A stretch of DNA of 64,000 nucleotides from Streptomyces griseofuscus. GTDB taxonomy: Bacteria > Actinomycetota > Actinomycetes > Streptomycetales > Streptomycetaceae. The stretch spans positions 1,488,001-1,552,000 of the forward strand of contig NZ_CP051006.1 of assembly GCF_014673495.1 (NCBI RefSeq), given 5' to 3'. The position numbers and the translations under genes are program-made. The notes beneath the pieces are model-generated. The model saw nothing but the letters and a program-made list of their open reading frames with translations. It ran no database searches and had not been told where the DNA came from. This document shows, piece after piece, positions 7,680 to 16,801 of the stretch; within the stretch, counting starts at the first letter, position 1; each line of letters opens with the position of its first letter.

Positions 7680-7871
7680 TCAGCCCCAGCCGAAGCCGTC
7701 GTCCGAGGGGTCCGTGGCGGTCGCGCCGGACGGCGTCGCCTGCACGGCGGCCATCACCGGCGTCGCGCCGACCGCGGCCGAACAGGCGGCCGAGCCTCCG
7801 GCGGCGACCGCTCCGGCCACCACGGCGGAGACGAGGAGAGCCCGTACGGCGACGATCTGCTTCTTCTTCAC
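7680..7871 (-). CDS. 63-residue secreted peptide precursor
   Basis: The gene starts at GTG 7871 behind AAGGA. The product has a basic tip (MKKKQ), a hydrophobic core (ALLVSAVVAGAVAAGG) and a short Ala/Thr/Pro-rich region. It ends in DPSDDGFGWG, a Gly/aromatic tail. This is the architecture of a Sec-exported peptide whose mature part is only about 30 residues. It heads a probable operon with a 96-residue protein and a ParB-like regulator. A signalling or modified-peptide role is possible, but nothing in the sequence proves it. No modifying enzyme is adjacent. Confidence 0.6.
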   Translation of the reverse strand: MKKKQIVAVRALLVSAVVAGAVAAGGSAACSAAVGATPVMAAVQATPSGATATDPSDDGFGWG

Positions 7872-8333
7872 AGGATTCCTTCTGGGAATTCGGGGTCAGG
7901 AATGACGGAACGCTTGGGATTCAATGGCTTCCGAAAGCCGGTTTCTGAGATCCGGCTTTCTCGGCTACGAGAGAAATCCTGTCCTGCGCCCGGGTCACTG
8001 TCAGTACTTGTCGACTTACACCAATAGGCCTGGCCGCTTGGGGCCTCGCTCCCCCGGCGCTCGATACATGGCTGACCTGGTGCGTTGTGCGGCTGTCCGC
8101 ATGCGGCCATGCACGTTCGTGCCAGCCCGGTACGACGAAGGCCGGGCCGCCCCCGAGACCCGCCGCGGCGCCCTCGGCCGGCAACCCGCCAGGTGCGACA
8201 CCGAGTCTTCGAGCGGTGCGATCTCCGTACTCATCTTTCCGGCTCCCCGAATGAGTACGCGCACCAATCCGCGCGCCCCCGCCCTCCCCGATGCTTGGTC
8301 CGTCAGAGGCCGATCCTGTTCGAGGGGAAACAC
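7872..8333. other. Divergent promoter region, 462 bp
   Basis: No credible gene is present. The stretch separates the minus-strand secreted-peptide operon from the plus-strand lipoprotein. Its left half is clearly less GC-rich than the surroundings. It contains a 9-bp perfect inverted repeat at 7933-7960 (GAAAGCCGG ... CCGGCTTTC, 10-base loop), which could be a terminator-like hairpin or an operator in the 5' region of the peptide operon. Confidence 0.5.
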
Positions 8334-8651
8334 ATGACCACGCACCGCACCCGCCGACGGACCACCGGAACCGCCGCGGCACTCGTCGCCTGCTCCGCCG
8401 CCACCCTCGCCGCGCTGCTCACCGGCTGTTCGACCGCCGACGCGATCTGCTCGGACGGCGAGTACCCGGTGCAGAACATCGGCACGACCGGCGGCCAGTG
8501 CGTCGCCGACGGCGACAAGGTCCCGAAGGGCACGTTCCGTTACCCCGAGGACAAGACGCCGAAGCACGTGGACGACAAGTGGGACATCTACTGGCAGACG
8601 CACACCATCGACGAACACGGCGCCATCATCAAGGCACCGCAGGACTCCTGA
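8334..8651 (+). CDS. Small lipoprotein (SCO0607-like)
   Basis: This 105-residue precursor has a basic N-terminus (MTTHRTRRRTT), a hydrophobic stretch and the lipobox LLTGC at about residues 29-33. The mature protein should therefore be lipid-anchored on the outer face of the membrane. The mature part (AICSDGEYPVQNIGTTGGQC and PKHVDDKWDIYWQTHTIDEH) matches a small actinobacterial family I remember as SCO0607 family lipoprotein. Its function is unknown. The start is ATG 8334, with AGGGG upstream. The gene stands alone. Confidence 0.8.
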   Translation: MTTHRTRRRTTGTAAALVACSAATLAALLTGCSTADAICSDGEYPVQNIGTTGGQCVADGDKVPKGTFRYPEDKTPKHVDDKWDIYWQTHTIDEHGAIIKAPQDS

Positions 8652-8811
8652 GCGTTAATTCGTTTGGCACGTGCGAGGCGTCGTGATGGGATCAAGGCGA
8701 CGGGGGCGGCTCCCCGGCGCGCATCCTTCTCACCTTCCTTGAAAAGACCCGGCGCGCCCACTCTCCGCCCCCGTTCCTCAGTTCCAGATCATCGTGGAGG
8801 GGAATCCCCTG

Positions 8812-11487
8812 TTGCTCGCTGCCGAGTCCGTACTGCTGCGCCGTACCCAGACCGTCTTCGTGGACAGGCCGTCCTCGTCCGGCGACGGATCAGGACCGGC
8901 GCTGCGTCGACTCGAAGCCGAACTGCTCGGCCGCGGCCACCTCCTCTCCGCCGAACTGCACACGGCACTCGGCTCGTTGGGCTCCGAGGAGCTGGCGGCG
9001 GCGCACGCCCGGCTGGTCGGTCTGGTCGACGACCTGCTCGGCGGCGACCGCGTCCACACCCCGCTCTTCCGCCAGTTCCCGCGCACCGTGCCCCGCAACA
9101 CCGAAGCGCTGTACGTGGACCGGGTCTTCGCCTTCCTGCTCCAGCAGCCTGACCACCCCTGCGTGCTCTGCGGCGAGGCACGCACGGTGTTCCCCGTCTC
9201 GCCCTGCGCCCACCTGGTGTGCCGGCTGTGCTGGGACGGATCCGACTACGCGGGCTGCCCGGTCTGCCACCGCCGGATCGACGCGAACGACCCCTTCCTG
9301 CGCCCTGTGCGTGCCGTCGGCGCCGCCAAGGCACCGCTGCCCGGCCCGCTGCGGCTGCTGCGCCTGGGCACCGACCGGGCCGCCGACGCCGGCGCCGTGG
9401 TCGACTCCCTGCTGGCCCGCCGTACCCCGCTCTCCCCGCAGGACCGCGACGACCTGCTCACCCTGCTGCCGCTCACCCCGGCCGGCCGGGGCCTGCTGCC
9501 GCGCGAGATCCCGGTCCGGGAGACCAAGGCGACGGTGCTGGGCGCGCTGCTGCGCGAGGCGCCGGACGGCCTGCCCGTACGAGAGCTGCTGACCGAGCGG
9601 CTCACCACCGCCACCGACGTGTTGCGGCTGCTCGCCGTACTCTCCGACGGCGACGCCGGGCTGGTGACCCTGTCGCCCTTCACCAGTCTTCCGCGACCGC
9701 TGCGCCGCGAACTCCTCGCGATCCTCGACGCGTTGCCGACGCCTTATCTGGTGGAGGACGTGCTACGGCACCCCACGGCATGGAAGCGCGCCGCGGAGGT
9801 ACTCCACCCCTTCGAACGGCATGCCCGCCATCCGCGTGCCGCCCTCGCCTTCGCCGTGCTGCGCGGGACCCCGGTGGACCCCGGCACGGCCTTCGGCGCC
9901 GCCCTGCTGGAGACGGCCGCCGCACACCCGGACGCCGTCCGCGTGGATGACTGCCGCGTGGACGACGGGCGCGTGGACGACGGGCGCGTGGACGACGGGC
10001 GCGTGGACGACGGACGAGTGAACCGTGTCCGGCTCCGGCCGGCCACCTGGGCCGGGCGGCTGGAGCAGGCGTTGGCCGAGGGTGACGCGGGCCGGGCCGC
10101 CGCCCTCGCCGGGGACCGTCCCGGCGAACTGGTGCGCCGGCTGGACGTGTTGCTGCGTCTGCACACCTGCGACACCCTCGTGCCGGAGCTGGAGAAGGCC
10201 CTGCTGCGCGGCCTGCCCAAGGTGGGCCCGGGTCCGCTGTTGTCGGCGCTCGGGGCGCTGCGGGTCCGCACCGAGGACCGTACCGGCCGCCGTCGGGTGT
10301 TCTTCCCGCGCGGCGACGTCACCCGCGCCCTGTCCGTTCCGGAGCGGCGGGCTCCGCTGTCCACCGGACTGGTCACGGCGGCGGTGACGCTCCTGGAGGC
10401 CGAGCTGCTGCGCCGGTTCGCCGCCGGGGAGCCGTACGAGCTGTCGGTACTGGACGCGGACCTGGCCGACCTCACCGTGCCCTTCACCGAGCGGTCCACC
10501 GCGAAGGCCCTGGTGGCGGTGGCCCGGGGCAGCATGCAGACGCTGCCCGAGGGCGCGGTGCTACGGCTGTTCCTGCACTGGACCGAGCCCCAGGGCAACC
10601 GCACCGACCTGGACCTGTCGGTCGCGTTCTTCGACGCCGAGTGGAAGTTCACCGGCCTGTGCGACTACACGAACCTGGTGCACGGCCCGCAGGCCGCGGT
10701 CCACTCCGGCGACCTCACCTCCGCCCCGGCCCCACAGGGCGCCACCGAGTACGTGGACCTGGACCTGGACCTGCTGGCAGCACGGGGCGATGTGTACGCC
10801 GTCCCGCTCGTCTTCAGTTTCAACAACGTGCCCTTCGAGGAGTTGCCGGACGCCTTCGCCGGTTTCATGGCGCTGCCCGCGCAGGGCCCGCGCGACGCGT
10901 CGTACGACCCGCGCACGGTGCGCCAGCGCTTCGACCTCGCGGGCGAGTCGCGGGTGTGCCTGCCGATGGTCGTGGACCTGGGCCGGCGCCGGATGCTGTG
11001 GACGGACACCCATCTGACGTCCACCGGCGGCTTCCAGAGCATCGGCTCGCACGGCGGCGGCCAACTGGCGGCCGTGGCACAGAACTTGTGGGAGCAGTTC
11101 GGCTCCGGCAGCCGAACCACCCTCTGGGACCTCGCGGTTTGGCGGGCCGCTGCCCGCTCGCCCGAGGTGGCCGTGGTGTGCCGGGAGCCGGAGCCCGCGC
11201 TGCTGCGGTACCGGCGCCGGCCGGACGAAGACGCGGCCGCGTTCGCCGGCCGGGTCTCCTCCCTGGAGGAGGCCGAGGAACGGCGCCCGCACCCGGACCC
11301 CGACGCGGCGGCGGCCGAACTCGCCTCCGGGACACGGGCGTTCCTGGCGACGGTGCATGGATCCATCGGCCCCGCACGGGCGTCGGGCACGTACTACCGG
11401 CTCTTTCCCGGTGCCGGGGACGCCTCGGAGGGCCTGAACCGCGTGACCGCCGGTGACCTGGTCGCGGAGCTCGGCAGCGGCCTGTAG
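8812..11487 (+). CDS. RING-finger / TerD-like stress-type protein (MXAN_6230/SCO0854 family)
   Basis: This large protein (about 891 residues) has a eukaryote-like RING finger at about residues 116-152, with zinc ligands in CVLCGE, SPCAHLVCRLCW and GCPVC. A long helical middle follows. The C-terminal part (about 580-700) reads like a TerD domain: TDLDLSVAFFDAEW, AVHSGDLTSAP, EYVDLDLDLL, VPLVFSFNNVPFEELPDAFA. TerD folds bind calcium and belong to tellurite/stress systems. I recall this combination as the MXAN_6230/SCO0854 family. TTG 8812 is chosen because GGAGGGG lies nine bases before it. GTG 8794 in the same frame would put that ribosome site inside the gene. Five 15-bp tandem units (VDDGR repeats) lie at about residues 377-401. 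An isochorismatase-like gene follows 72 bp later. Confidence 0.82.
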   Translation: MLAAESVLLRRTQTVFVDRPSSSGDGSGPALRRLEAELLGRGHLLSAELHTALGSLGSEELAAAHARLVGLVDDLLGGDRVHTPLFRQFPRTVPRNTEALYVDRVFAFLLQQPDHPCVLCGEARTVFPVSPCAHLVCRLCWDGSDYAGCPVCHRRIDANDPFLRPVRAVGAAKAPLPGPLRLLRLGTDRAADAGAVVDSLLARRTPLSPQDRDDLLTLLPLTPAGRGLLPREIPVRETKATVLGALLREAPDGLPVRELLTERLTTATDVLRLLAVLSDGDAGLVTLSPFTSLPRPLRRELLAILDALPTPYLVEDVLRHPTAWKRAAEVLHPFERHARHPRAALAFAVLRGTPVDPGTAFGAALLETAAAHPDAVRVDDCRVDDGRVDDGRVDDGRVDDGRVNRVRLRPATWAGRLEQALAEGDAGRAAALAGDRPGELVRRLDVLLRLHTCDTLVPELEKALLRGLPKVGPGPLLSALGALRVRTEDRTGRRRVFFPRGDVTRALSVPERRAPLSTGLVTAAVTLLEAELLRRFAAGEPYELSVLDADLADLTVPFTERSTAKALVAVARGSMQTLPEGAVLRLFLHWTEPQGNRTDLDLSVAFFDAEWKFTGLCDYTNLVHGPQAAVHSGDLTSAPAPQGATEYVDLDLDLLAARGDVYAVPLVFSFNNVPFEELPDAFAGFMALPAQGPRDASYDPRTVRQRFDLAGESRVCLPMVVDLGRRRMLWTDTHLTSTGGFQSIGSHGGGQLAAVAQNLWEQFGSGSRTTLWDLAVWRAAARSPEVAVVCREPEPALLRYRRRPDEDAAAFAGRVSSLEEAEERRPHPDPDAAAAELASGTRAFLATVHGSIGPARASGTYYRLFPGAGDASEGLNRVTAGDLVAELGSGL
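9940..10014 (+). repeat. Five tandem 15-bp units inside the RING/TerD-like gene
   Basis: Units of CGCGTGGACGACGGG (two of the five copies carry small changes) repeat in register with codons, coding R-V-D-D-G/C. The array adds an acidic Arg-Val-Asp-Asp-Gly run between helical regions. The near-identity of the inner copies points to recent slippage expansion. Confidence 0.9.
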
Positions 11488-11559
11488 GAGCCCGCCCTGC
11501 GCCGCCGAGGCCGATGGCGCCGCCGCCCACCGATGCACCCGCCGCGAACGGGGAACCCG

Positions 11560-12102
11560 GTGGACGTGAAGAACACCGCACTGCTGGTCATCGACATGAT
11601 CAACACATACGACCACAAGGACGCCGACCTGCTGATTCCCTCGGCCCGGACGGTCGTACCGGCCGTGGCGGACCTCTTGCGACGCGCACGGGACCGCTCG
11701 GCGCCGGTGATCTATGTGAACGACAACTTCGGTGAGTGGCGATCCCACCACGGTGAGTTGCTCGATCACGCCTTGAGCGGACCGCACAGGCACCTGGTGC
11801 AGCCCTTGAAGCCCGACCGGGACTCCCTCTTCGTCGTCAAGGCCCGCCACTCCGTCTTCTTCGAGACTCCCCTGGAGTACCTGCTGCGTCAGCAGAACAT
11901 CGACCAGCTGGTGCTCACCGGACAGGTGACCGAGCAGTGCGTGCTCTACTCGGCTCTCGACGCCCATATCCGCCACTTCGACGTGATCGTCCCCAGGGAC
12001 GCCGTGGCCCACATCCACGAGGACCTCGCCCGGGCCGCCCTGCGGATGATGGAGCGGAACATGGGCGCGCACGTATGCACGAGCAAGGACCTGTGGAGGT
12101 GA
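11560..12102 (+). CDS. Isochorismatase-family cysteine hydrolase
   Basis: This hydrolase of about 180 residues has the cysteine-hydrolase triad in place: Asp in ALLVIDMINTY, Lys in FVVKARHSVFF and Cys in TGQVTEQCVLYSALDA. The Rossmann-like fold and length fit nicotinamidase/isochorismatase relatives; the substrate is not deducible. GTG 11560 is preferred because GGGGA lies just upstream. An in-frame ATG at 11533 has no ribosome site. It follows the RING/TerD-like gene closely on the same strand and may be co-transcribed with it. Confidence 0.85.
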   Translation: MDVKNTALLVIDMINTYDHKDADLLIPSARTVVPAVADLLRRARDRSAPVIYVNDNFGEWRSHHGELLDHALSGPHRHLVQPLKPDRDSLFVVKARHSVFFETPLEYLLRQQNIDQLVLTGQVTEQCVLYSALDAHIRHFDVIVPRDAVAHIHEDLARAALRMMERNMGAHVCTSKDLWR

Positions 12103-12117
12103 CCGGTCCGGCCGCGC

Positions 12118-12486
12118 TCAATCGGTCAGGGTGCCCTGGTGGAAGTACATCCGCCAGCCCGTCTCCGTCAGCCGCCACAGGGAGCTGCGCCAGGCCCGAC
12201 GCCCCTGGTTGTCGGCGAAGTACGTCAGATGAACGACACCAGGAGCAAGCAGCACCCCGGACATCTCACTCACCTTGACCGGAGACTCCGCGGACACCGA
12301 GCCGCTGCTCGTCACGGTGAGGACCGAGTTTATGTCCCACCGGCGCCCCGAGGCCCCGAACTCGGTGAACTCCGGGTCCAGCAGCTCCAGGACCAGGGCC
12401 GGAACGGCTCGTACCTCGGGGTCGAGAAGCCGCAACTCCCCGTCGATGGCCGCCTGCACGGCCTGCTTCCGCTCGTCGTCCGCCAT
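12118..12486 (-). CDS. NTF2-like / DUF4440-type protein
   Basis: This 122-residue single-domain protein has LLDPEVRAVPALVLELLDPE early. The two beta-strand pairs VVHLTYFADNQ and WRSSLWRLTETGWRMYFHQG come near the end. This is the SnoaL/NTF2-like cone fold as found in DUF4440 proteins, which bind or turn over small molecules. The start is ATG 12486, with AAGG upstream. It is convergent with the isochorismatase gene, with only 15 bp between stops. Confidence 0.75.
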   Translation of the reverse strand: MADDERKQAVQAAIDGELRLLDPEVRAVPALVLELLDPEFTEFGASGRRWDINSVLTVTSSGSVSAESPVKVSEMSGVLLAPGVVHLTYFADNQGRRAWRSSLWRLTETGWRMYFHQGTLTD

Positions 12487-12610
12487 GCCGGAACCTTAGG
12501 AGTACGACACCCCGGAAGACAGCGAGTTACGCACGCGCGCGCCACGGCGGCTCACGCCACGCGGACCGGGTGGGCCGGGATGCGCCGGGATGGGCCGGGT
12601 GGCCCGGGAT

Positions 12611-12648
12611 GGGCCGGTCCCTGGGGCTCATGGCGTCGGGACCGGCCC
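12611..12648 (-). terminator. Hairpin downstream of the GH92 gene
   Basis: GGGCCGGTCCC at 12611-12621 pairs perfectly with GGGACCGGCCC at 12638-12648 (11-bp stem, 16-base loop). It lies 25 bp beyond the stop of the minus-strand GH92 gene. No strong T-run follows, as is usual in streptomycetes. Just to its left (about 12565-12615) are imperfect repeats of a GGGATGGGCC unit. Confidence 0.6.
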
Positions 12649-12672
12649 ACCGTCATCGGTGTCGCCCGCCTC

Positions 12673-15600
12673 TCACCGGCCGAAGCCGTAGGCGAACAGG
12701 TGGTCGCTGCCCGACGAGCCGGTCACCGGCAGGGTGATCGAGGCCACCTGCTTGGACGCGTCGAGCGGGACCTTCGTGGCGAAGACGTAGGTCTTCACAC
12801 CGTCCCGGCCGCCGCTTCCGGTGTTCCGGTAGCCCGTCGTGACGGCCGTGGTGTCGCCCGCCATCGGCTTGGTCGAACCGGCGTTGAGCGTCCAGTCCGA
12901 GAAGCCGACCGTCGCCTTGGCGGTGGTGCCGTCGGTGTAGGTGACGGTCATCGTGCCCGACACCCCGCTGCCGTCGGTCGGCGCGTTGGTCGCCGTGCCC
13001 AGCAGGCCCAGCGACGCTCCCGACGTACCGGCCGGCATCGGGATGGTCTGGCCGGCCATCTCCAGGTTGTCCAGCCGACCGGACGCCACCGCCGGCCAGG
13101 TGTAGGAGATGCCGTCGACCGTCAGGGCGGAGCCGCTCGTGGCGCCGGCCGCCGACAGCGCGTTCTGCGAGAACGCCCAGCCGCCGTCGTCGAAGCCGCC
13201 CGAGAAGGTCGTACCGTCGGGGTAGATGCCCTCGTTGGTTGCGTACGGCCACAGCTCACCGGCCTTGGCCACCGCGACCCGGAGCGCCGCCCCGTTCAGT
13301 GCCGCCCCGGTGCTGTGATCGGTCAGCGCGAAGGCGACGGGGAACGTCCCCTCGCTCGTGCCCGCCGTCACCCGCACCTTCGCCTCCGCGCTGCCCGAGG
13401 CGGGCACCGTCACCGAGCCCGACGCCGGGTCGAGCGTGACGCCGGACGGCGCCGTCGCCTTCCAGTCGACGGTGACGGCCTTGCCGCCGAGGTTGGTGAG
13501 GTCGAGCGTGCCCTCACCGGAAGCGCCCGGCTGGAGCACCAGTCCGTCACTGGTCGGTCCGGCCGCGGCCAGGACGCGGTCCCCGCCCGTGGTGTCCGAC
13601 GGCGGCACCGCCGACGGATCGGAGGCCCAGGACTTGTTCGGCCGGGTCCCGAGGGTGAAGTCCAGCGTGCCCGCGCCCTTGAACTGTCCGTACGTCAGCC
13701 AGGAGCTGTTCCACTCCTTGCCCTTGACGTCGAGGGACTGCACATACGGCGCGTCGGGCGCCGCCTGCGGTGCGTTGATCCGCACCGTCCTGCCACCGGC
13801 GAGCGTCACCTGCGCCACCGGGAAGGCCGGGCTGCCGAGCGCGAGGGTGTCCGTGCCCGGGGTCTCGGGGTACATGCCCAGCTCGGACCAGACGTACCAG
13901 GAGCTCATCGCGCCGAGGTCGTCGTTGCCGAACGAGCCGACCGGGGCGTTGAAGTACAGATTCAGCTGGGCCGCGCGGACGGCCTCCTGGGTCTTCCACG
14001 GCCGGCCGGTGTAGTCGTACTCCCAGGGGATCTCCACGCTGGGCTCATTGCTCAGGTTGGCGTTGGTGTTGCCGGGGTCGGTGATGTTGTCGAGCAGGCT
14101 GTCAAGGAAGGACGAGTACGCCTGGTCACCGCCGCGCGCCTGGATGAGCTGCTTCAGGTTGAACGGAACCATCGGCGTGTACTGGGCCGACGTGCCCTCG
14201 ACGAAGCCGTTGGAGGTGCCCGGGGTGAAACCGCCCGCGAACCTGCCGTCCTTGTCCTTCGCCTGCATGTAGCCGGTCCCCGGGTTGAAGACGTTCATCC
14301 AGTCCTGGGCGCGGGTGGCGAACTTCTGGTAAACCGCCTTCCTGCCCAGTGACTTGGCGAAGGCGGCGAGGGCGTAGTCGGCGGAGTCGTACTCCAGCTG
14401 GGTGGAGACCGGGCCGTAGAAGTTGCAGCACCCGTAGTCCTTCTCGTCCAGCGGGAGATAGCCCTTGGCATCCCGTACGGCCTCGCCGGGACGGTCGTTG
14501 TTCGGGGCGGTCGCCTCGTGCTGGAGGGCGGCGAGCGCCTTGTCCGTGTCGAAGCTCCGGGCGCCGAAGGCATACGCGTCGGCGATGATGCCGGCCGCCG
14601 GGTCGCCGACCATGACGTAGCTCTCGCCGTTGTTGGAGGCCCACTTGGGGAGCAGGCCCGTCTGGTCGTAGCCGTTGAGCATGGAGGTGACGACGTCGCT
14701 GGTGACCTTGGGCTCGGCCATCGCCATCAGCTGGGTCTGGGAGCGATAGGTGTCCCAGCCCGAGTAGTTGGCGTACTGGGCCTGCTGCCCCTTGGCCAGC
14801 TTGTGGACCTGGTTGTCCATGCCCATGTACTGGCCGTTGGCGTCCGAGAAGACGTTCGGGTGCAGCAGCGCGTGGTAGAGCGCCGTGTAGAACTGCACCT
14901 GCTGGTCCCGGGTGCCACCGCCGATCCGCACCTTGTCCAGCACCGTGTTCCAGGCGTAGTGGTTCGCCCGCTCCACCGCGTCGAGGTTCCAGTTCTTGAT
15001 CTCGGTGGTGAGGTTGTCCGCGGCATTGGCGTCACTGGTGTACGAGATGCCGACCTTCGCCTTCACCGTGGCGTTCGAGGAGGTGTCGAAGGTCAGGTAC
15101 ATCCCGTTGGCGCCCGTGGTGGGCGGCTGGGCGGACTTGCTCGTGGCCGAGGGCGAGGCTGACGGCGAGGTCGAGGGCGTGGCGCCGGTACTCGGGTCCG
15201 GGGAGGGCGTACCCGTACCGGACGACTTCGCGGCGCCCCCGTGCACGGTCGGCGACGGGGCCGCGGGAACCGTGAAGTGCTTCTCCTTCAGCCGCTTCGA
15301 CGGATGCGGCTGCACCTTCTGCTCGACCTTGCCCGCCTTCAGCGAGGTCGCGTCCGGGTTGATGGTGCCGCCGACCCAGGTGCCGCTGCCGGTGAACGGC
15401 CGGTCGAACTTGATGTCGAAGTGCAGGGTGTACCGGTTCTTCGCACCGCAGAAGTGGCCGCTGTCGACCGAGCCGCTGATCTCCTTCTTGTTCACCACCT
15501 GGACGCGGGTCCCGTCCACCTGGGTGGCCCCGCCGCTGAGCTTGAACAGCAGGTTCGCCTGACTGCCCGTCGGGAAGGTGAAGGAACCCAGTCCGGCGCG

Positions 15601-16110
15601 CGTGGTGTCGGTCAGCCGGGTCGTGACGCCGTTCGCGTCGGTGACCTTGTACGACCCGATGCCGGTCTGCTCATCGGCGTGGCTGAAGCCCGCGGACGTG
15701 TTGCCGAGATTGCCGGAGAGCGAGCCGGTCACCGGAAGTATGGGCAGGTCACCCGCGACACCGCACCCGGGTCCTGAGACATGGGTGAGGCTGAAGCCCG
15801 AGATCTTCTTGTCGTCGTACTCATAGCCGCCGCCGGAGGGCCGGTCGGGCGTGGTGTCCGGACCCCACTGCACCATGCCGGCCGGCATGTCGGGGCCGGG
15901 GAAGGTGTCCACCTCTCCGGAGGTGCCGATCAGCGGGTTGACGAGGGACGCGGGATCCTTCACCAGGGCCGGCGACGCGGCACTCGCGGCATAGGCGCCG
16001 CCGATCGCCGGAAGCGGGAACGCCGCGATCCCCAGGACGGAGATCACGGCCAGACGTTGACGAAATCTCTTTCGATTGCGTGGCTCGGCTGAACGTCGGG
16101 ATCGGACCAT
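12673..16110 (-). CDS. Secreted GH92 alpha-mannosidase with C-terminal NEW3/Ig-like domain
   Basis: This 1145-residue enzyme has a Sec signal peptide (basic RNRKRFRQR, hydrophobic core, AYAA cleavage near residue 42). The GH92 catalytic core starts at LVNPLIGTSGEVDTFPGPDM. It carries family markers such as SGWDTYRSQTQLMAM, QLEYDSADYALAAF, NEPSVEIPWEYDYTGRPWKT and LGAMSSWYVWSELGMYPE. These calcium-dependent exo-enzymes remove alpha-linked mannose from glycans. After about residue 840 come a NEW3-like beta domain (LVLQPGASGEGTLDLTN) and a final beta-rich module. Unusually, a Ser/Thr/Pro linker of about 45 residues (283-329) interrupts the N-terminal beta domain. The start is ATG 16110, with GGAGGT six bases upstream. 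The gene is monocistronic. Confidence 0.93.
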   Translation of the reverse strand: MVRSRRSAEPRNRKRFRQRLAVISVLGIAAFPLPAIGGAYAASAASPALVKDPASLVNPLIGTSGEVDTFPGPDMPAGMVQWGPDTTPDRPSGGGYEYDDKKISGFSLTHVSGPGCGVAGDLPILPVTGSLSGNLGNTSAGFSHADEQTGIGSYKVTDANGVTTRLTDTTRAGLGSFTFPTGSQANLLFKLSGGATQVDGTRVQVVNKKEISGSVDSGHFCGAKNRYTLHFDIKFDRPFTGSGTWVGGTINPDATSLKAGKVEQKVQPHPSKRLKEKHFTVPAAPSPTVHGGAAKSSGTGTPSPDPSTGATPSTSPSASPSATSKSAQPPTTGANGMYLTFDTSSNATVKAKVGISYTSDANAADNLTTEIKNWNLDAVERANHYAWNTVLDKVRIGGGTRDQQVQFYTALYHALLHPNVFSDANGQYMGMDNQVHKLAKGQQAQYANYSGWDTYRSQTQLMAMAEPKVTSDVVTSMLNGYDQTGLLPKWASNNGESYVMVGDPAAGIIADAYAFGARSFDTDKALAALQHEATAPNNDRPGEAVRDAKGYLPLDEKDYGCCNFYGPVSTQLEYDSADYALAAFAKSLGRKAVYQKFATRAQDWMNVFNPGTGYMQAKDKDGRFAGGFTPGTSNGFVEGTSAQYTPMVPFNLKQLIQARGGDQAYSSFLDSLLDNITDPGNTNANLSNEPSVEIPWEYDYTGRPWKTQEAVRAAQLNLYFNAPVGSFGNDDLGAMSSWYVWSELGMYPETPGTDTLALGSPAFPVAQVTLAGGRTVRINAPQAAPDAPYVQSLDVKGKEWNSSWLTYGQFKGAGTLDFTLGTRPNKSWASDPSAVPPSDTTGGDRVLAAAGPTSDGLVLQPGASGEGTLDLTNLGGKAVTVDWKATAPSGVTLDPASGSVTVPASGSAEAKVRVTAGTSEGTFPVAFALTDHSTGAALNGAALRVAVAKAGELWPYATNEGIYPDGTTFSGGFDDGGWAFSQNALSAAGATSGSALTVDGISYTWPAVASGRLDNLEMAGQTIPMPAGTSGASLGLLGTATNAPTDGSGVSGTMTVTYTDGTTAKATVGFSDWTLNAGSTKPMAGDTTAVTTGYRNTGSGGRDGVKTYVFATKVPLDASKQVASITLPVTGSSGSDHLFAYGFGR

Positions 16111-16801
16111 CGGTTACCTCCGCAGCGTTTCGTGCTTCGCACAGGTGCTGATGTGCCGAAGGGCAGGGACATCGGTGAGAGCGCCGGTGCCGGGCGCCTT
16201 CGGTCGGCGGCCTGACAACGTTGCCATTCACAGGTGTCGAGTGAAACGCGTGGGCTTACGGCGTGTCAACGAGGCCAACAGCAGTTTCTGGGAGCGAAGT
16301 TCGCGAGGGGTGTTCGATGGGGCGGCGACACGGCCGGTGCGGTCGATCGCCGACCGCCTGATGGAACGGTGCCCGCCCTGGGGAACTACAGGTGCCCGGG
16401 GCGGACTTCTCCCACCCCCGAGCCGACCGACAGCGCGCGCCGCCTTGAACGCGACCGGCTGGAACACGGAGCGACAACCTCCGACATCGCAAAAGCGACG
16501 AGCAACGCCCGGCCGGTTTCGCTCCGAACGCGCCTGGGGGGCACGAGGCATGGGCAAGGAGAGACCTCGCAGAGGCCGACGGTGGGCGATCCTCCTTGAG
16601 CTCGGCCCCAATCCATCCACCCAGGTCGCTGCCGTAGCAACCAAAGCGCCGACTGCCCCTCGGATGCCGCGCGCCTGATGACTCCACGAAGAGATACCGA
16701 AAGAGCGGCCATGCCCAAACAGCGCATCACCGTCTGCGTCGAACCGCCCGACGACGATCGGGAAGATAGCCGTGGGGGTTGATGCCGACCGAGACCGCCA
16801 T
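16111..16801. other. 0.7-kb stretch without a recognisable gene, beside tRNA-Leu
   Basis: Several frames stay open here because of composition, but none has a ribosome site, consistent codon bias or a recognisable motif. Base composition falls visibly below the flanks, especially at 16230-16330 and 16460-16800. The position between a cell-wall-type glycosidase and a tRNA 3' end is where integrative elements insert, so this may be eroded element DNA. I found no integrase remnant or repeated tRNA 3' end. Confidence 0.5.

Noticed and set aside
8794..8811. GTG 8794 as start of the RING/TerD-like gene
   Set aside because: The only Shine-Dalgarno-like sequence (GGAGGGG) lies after it. TTG 8812 fits the spacing. 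Not fully excluded.
9940..10014. The 15-bp tandem array as a CRISPR or integron-type repeat
   Set aside because: There are no spacers between units. They are in-frame coding repeats inside a large gene.
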